Assembly: GCA_025617745.1 (NCBI GenBank)
Contig: CM046858.1
Coordinates: 28,472,534 to 28,536,533 of the forward strand
Reading direction: 5' to 3'
DNA length: 64,000 nucleotides
Source of the DNA: Heliocidaris erythrogramma
Taxonomy: Eukaryota > Echinodermata > Echinoidea > Camarodonta > Echinometridae
Under the pieces are notes generated by a model that was not told where the DNA came from, searched no databases, and saw only the letters and a program-made list of their open reading frames with translations. Positions within the stretch are counted from its first letter, which is position 1; each line of letters starts with the position of its first letter. A program made the translations under genes and the position numbers. This document shows, piece after piece, positions 60,835-64,000 of the stretch.

Positions 60835-61628
60835 TTAGGGACTGTCGTATGGCTTAATTGCGTTAACAGGGTCGATTAGCTCATGTAATGGCACAACGAT
60901 GCGCCATTTAATTAAGGCTGTTGATTCGTTTGATTAAAGGTTTCATTCCATATTAAACAGTGCAGATATTTCCGGCGATCTGATCGTCAACGCCGATTTT
61001 CGGACAGATCTGAAACGTGCATGGCCATCGCACCCCTCCATCAAGGAGTTACGTAGGCATGGTACCAGGTGCCTACAGACTGCGTCTGCATGGGTCTGTC
61101 GTGTGCATTAATATGCCTTAATGTCCTAAAGTCCCGTGCCGGCCCCGTGCATACAAGGCACTAGGGAGTTTTCGTTCAGCAACTACGCTATTGAATTGTT
61201 TGTCTAAAACAGTGTTAAGTTAACACATTGAACACCAATTTCCACGCAAACCCGAAACCTTGCGCTACGCTATCGCACCCCTGCTGCAAGAAGTGACGCC
61301 TGTACCCAGAGACTGCATTTTGACCTGCCCTAATATTATGTCTGAATATCCTAGGAAAGTCTAAAGTGACACCTCTTTAGGCATTACTATGATTGCTGTC
61401 TCATGAATCTCTCTTTTTTGCACTGACTGAGTGAAGACGGCAATATAAACAGCACTAGAACGACAGTACTGATGTTGATGACTTCGCTCTGTATAGAGAA
61501 GTTCAATGTAGCAATGAAATCGTGTCTAATCGTTCATATAAGAGATCTTCTTCTTCTTTCGTATGAGGCAGCTATGCAGTTTGGTCCAGACGTCGCAGCC
61601 AGCTCAGTGTGTCGGGGTTGGGGTTTGC

Positions 61629-61727
61629 TACATCAAGGATTGTTTTCCGGTGGGGGTAGGGCACTCATGGAGGATGTGGAGTGCTGTCTGGTCAGTGCGT
61701 CCACAGATGCAGGCTGCCGATAGGCGC
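61629..61727 (-). pseudogene. LINE reverse-transcriptase tail fragment, copy B
   Basis: Counterpart of 6977-7075 with the same Cys/His motif on the minus strand. Confidence 0.45.
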
Positions 61728-62079
61728 AGTCCACAACGATGCATGTTATTATTAGATAGAGAAGAAAGAGAATCAAACAGAAGTGAACGCTAATGAAAGA
61801 ACATGTTCATGTCGATGCAAATATTTGCATAAATTCATGCGAATACTTGTTTGAATTTTACACAATTTACCATAAATGTGTGCCTGCAACAGCCATGTAG
61901 AAAGGCTAGTAGCGCAAAAGGTTATATGAAATTTATCTCGCTATACATATTCTTGTCTGCATTATTTACAAGTTATATTTGGTGGCCTTAAGAATTCTTA
62001 GAGCGTTTATTAATTTGATAGGCAATACAATTTGCCAAGCAATGCCGAAGTGCATGAAAACACTGTTTTATAGTGATTG

Positions 62080-63495
62080 TTATTTATTAATGTTATACAT
62101 TAACGATCTCCATGAACTCATCTGCTGTCTTATCATTTATCCTCTTTGCCGATGACTCCAATATTTGCTCTCACCAGAACCCCGATACACTTTTGAATAT
62201 CGTAAACACTGAATTAAAATGCGTTTCTGACTGGATTTAAGCTAACAAATTGTCGCTCATTATAAATAAAACAAATGTCATGCTATTTATTAACTCTATA
62301 ACATCCTTACCATGCAGGTAATAACAATAACAATATCGCCCAGGTTGAATCTACCAAATTTTGGGTGTTTATATAGACAGTAAACTAACATGGAAAGTTC
62401 AGATTGATTGCTTATGTAAACTGTTATCACGTAATTCAGGTGTAATGAACAAGCTGAAACCTTTTCTACCTTCTCATGCTATGCTTATACGCTATTCTGC
62501 CCTGATCTTGCCCTATCTGAACTATTGTATACTTGCATGCATGGGGAAATAGCTCCATAACCCTAATGGACAAAATTAATGTTGTACAAAAACGGGTTAT
62601 TATAATAGTAAATAATGCTGGATTTCGTGCACATACAAATGAGCTTTCATATAATTGTAATATCCTTAAGATATCTGACTTGTACTTATACAATCTTGGA
62701 ATATTTATGTACGAACTCTCGAAGGGTCATTTACCAGGTGCTTTTGTCCCTATATATTTCAACGCAATAATTTCATGATTGTTTTACATTCCCATCCAAC
62801 TAGAGAAACAACCATTTCCACTTTCCCCGTACTCGCTGCGTTTTTGCAAACAAAACAATCACCTTTACTGGACCCAAATTCTGGAACAGCCTGAATAACG
62901 AACTGGTTGATAGCCCCTCCAACAAATCTTTGAAACGGAAGCTTCCTTTTAAGTAAGTACATGTATGTATGAATATTTATATCATGCTGGATCGTACAGC
63001 TGGTCACATAGACTTTGTTCGTGTAACAGTCCGCCTTTACATTTTGTCTTCTCCTCCTTCTTCTAGCTTCTTCTGCTTCCTTCTTCCTTTTCTCCTTTTG
63101 TTCTTCCTTTTCTTTTCTTTTCTTTCTTCTTCTTCTTCTCTTTCGTATTTTTCGTTTTTTACTCCACATTCTGAACTTTACTCTCCTTATACGTTTAGTG
63201 AATCTGATACTTCTAATTTTATTCCATCGCAATCAGAATTAAGGACTCTATACGGGAGCCTAATTATTTACAAGCAATGCTTTTTATTTAGGCTCCCCAC
63301 ATTTTACATGTTTCTTCTTTTTGCCAGTCGTTAATATATCTCTCACACTTTCTACCTACTTACTGTACATTGTACTTGATTTGAGTTCTTTACCATTATG
63401 TTTTGAAATTGACAAATATGCTTGTAAAATCGTTTTTGTAAAAATTGATTTGATGTAAAAGTGGAACAAATAAACTTCAAACTTCAAATCAATAC
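62080..63495 (+). pseudogene. Non-LTR retrotransposon (CR1/Jockey-like LINE) 3' end, copy B
   Basis: Counterpart of 7430-8850. One G is missing near 62362, so VYIDSKLTWKVQIDCLCKLL stays open here. The 3' tail carries only about two CTTCAAA units, against four or more in copy A. It is still disrupted by stops. Confidence 0.8.
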
Positions 63496-64000
63496 ATTAT
63501 TTGTTCGACTCTGATATAAAACACAAAACAAAACAAAAGCATAACTCTCCGAGAAAGTGCAGAAAGTGCAAGCCAAAACGGCACAGCATTATAGGCCCAT
63601 ATATCATTATCTTGAGAAAATACCATATTTTGTATTTGTTCATCAGAACGACCTATTTTGTAATGTCGAAACCTTCAGGAAAAAAATGAAACCAATGAAT
63701 CATTAATCCGCTTGCATTTGTAATGTAATTGAGCGATGCTTTCTCGGGAAGGGAAGCATTATATTTGGTTGCTTTTAGTAGACAGAGATCAAATGGAAAC
63801 ATCACTCTCGGCTTGCCTAGTTCTTTTGAAACCAGGTTGATAGGGTAACTATTTGAACAATAGAATACATCAGTCACCACGTAAACACACAAACAAAAGG
63901 ATTCGATTTGCTGATTAATAATTGTCGTTGATCAGTTCTGGAAAAGCAATTAAAAATTTATCTAGCAACGCAGGAAGAATAACATCGATGTATAAGGTGG
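63496..64000. other. Non-coding end of window
   Basis: Counterpart of about 8851-9349. No gene is seen; the similarity continues to the last base. Confidence 0.6.

Larger units (their letters stand above)
54438..64000. repeat. Segmental duplication, copy B
   Basis: Counterpart of 1-9349 in direct orientation, still matching at the window end. Relative to copy A it carries about 86 extra bases near 55295-55380 (bounded by AACACTGATCTA repeats), a short insertion near 56455-56503, and about 147 extra bases near 56639-56786. It lacks a segment equivalent to about 257-297. Confidence 0.95.

Overview
This is eukaryotic, intron-containing, repeat-rich DNA. It has low gene density, split genes with GT..AG junctions, several LINE, SINE and MITE relics, an LTR retrotransposon, and many mononucleotide G or C runs. 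Expanded rhodopsin-type receptors, a somatomedin-B/7TM receptor, and SINEs with a conserved central domain point to a marine deuterostome, most likely an echinoderm. That assignment is inference.

Layout. Positions 1-9349 carry a single-coding-exon class A GPCR (4340-5380) among repeats. The same block recurs in direct orientation at 54438-64000 with a second, almost identical GPCR (58992-60032). A third, more diverged GPCR lies on the minus strand at 48406-49457 with a one-base frameshift. Positions 9.4-14.6 kb are non-coding and hold a TA-flanked MITE family and a tandem pair of SINEs whose heads look like 7SL RNA. Positions 14.7-16.1 kb are an L1/Tx1-type LINE relic. A three-exon minus-strand gene (21299-16959) encodes a secreted-start, somatomedin-B-like, seven-TM receptor of 624 aa; the splice phases agree.

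Positions 25126-33584 are a complete Ty3/gypsy-type element on the minus strand, with two identical 219-bp LTRs. Its Gag (611 aa) has an N-terminal helix-hairpin-helix-like segment, a heptad coiled coil and a CCHC knuckle. Its Pol (protease, RT, RNase H, integrase, GPY/F-like module) ends in a PHD finger that keeps all four residues of a PHF2/PHF8-style methyl-lysine cage. This is the most striking item in the window. Positions 35942-39398 hold the 3' part of an unrecognised gene for an acidic, coiled-coil protein with a C-terminal membrane anchor.

Positions 42.9-43.4 kb contain a perfect 42-bp palindrome, a second hairpin and a frameshifted THAP zinc finger. A 500-N scaffold gap lies at 53088-53587. 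It is bordered on the left by a sequence already present 0.9 kb upstream and on the right by a 73-bp hairpin. Because of the gap, the 9.3-kb direct duplication may be either a real segmental duplication or an uncollapsed haplotype.

How the parts relate: the three GPCRs are paralogues (or two alleles plus one paralogue) of a locally expanding family. The other genes are unrelated neighbours, and most of the remaining sequence is transposon-derived. All statements rest on reading the sequence by eye; no search was run.
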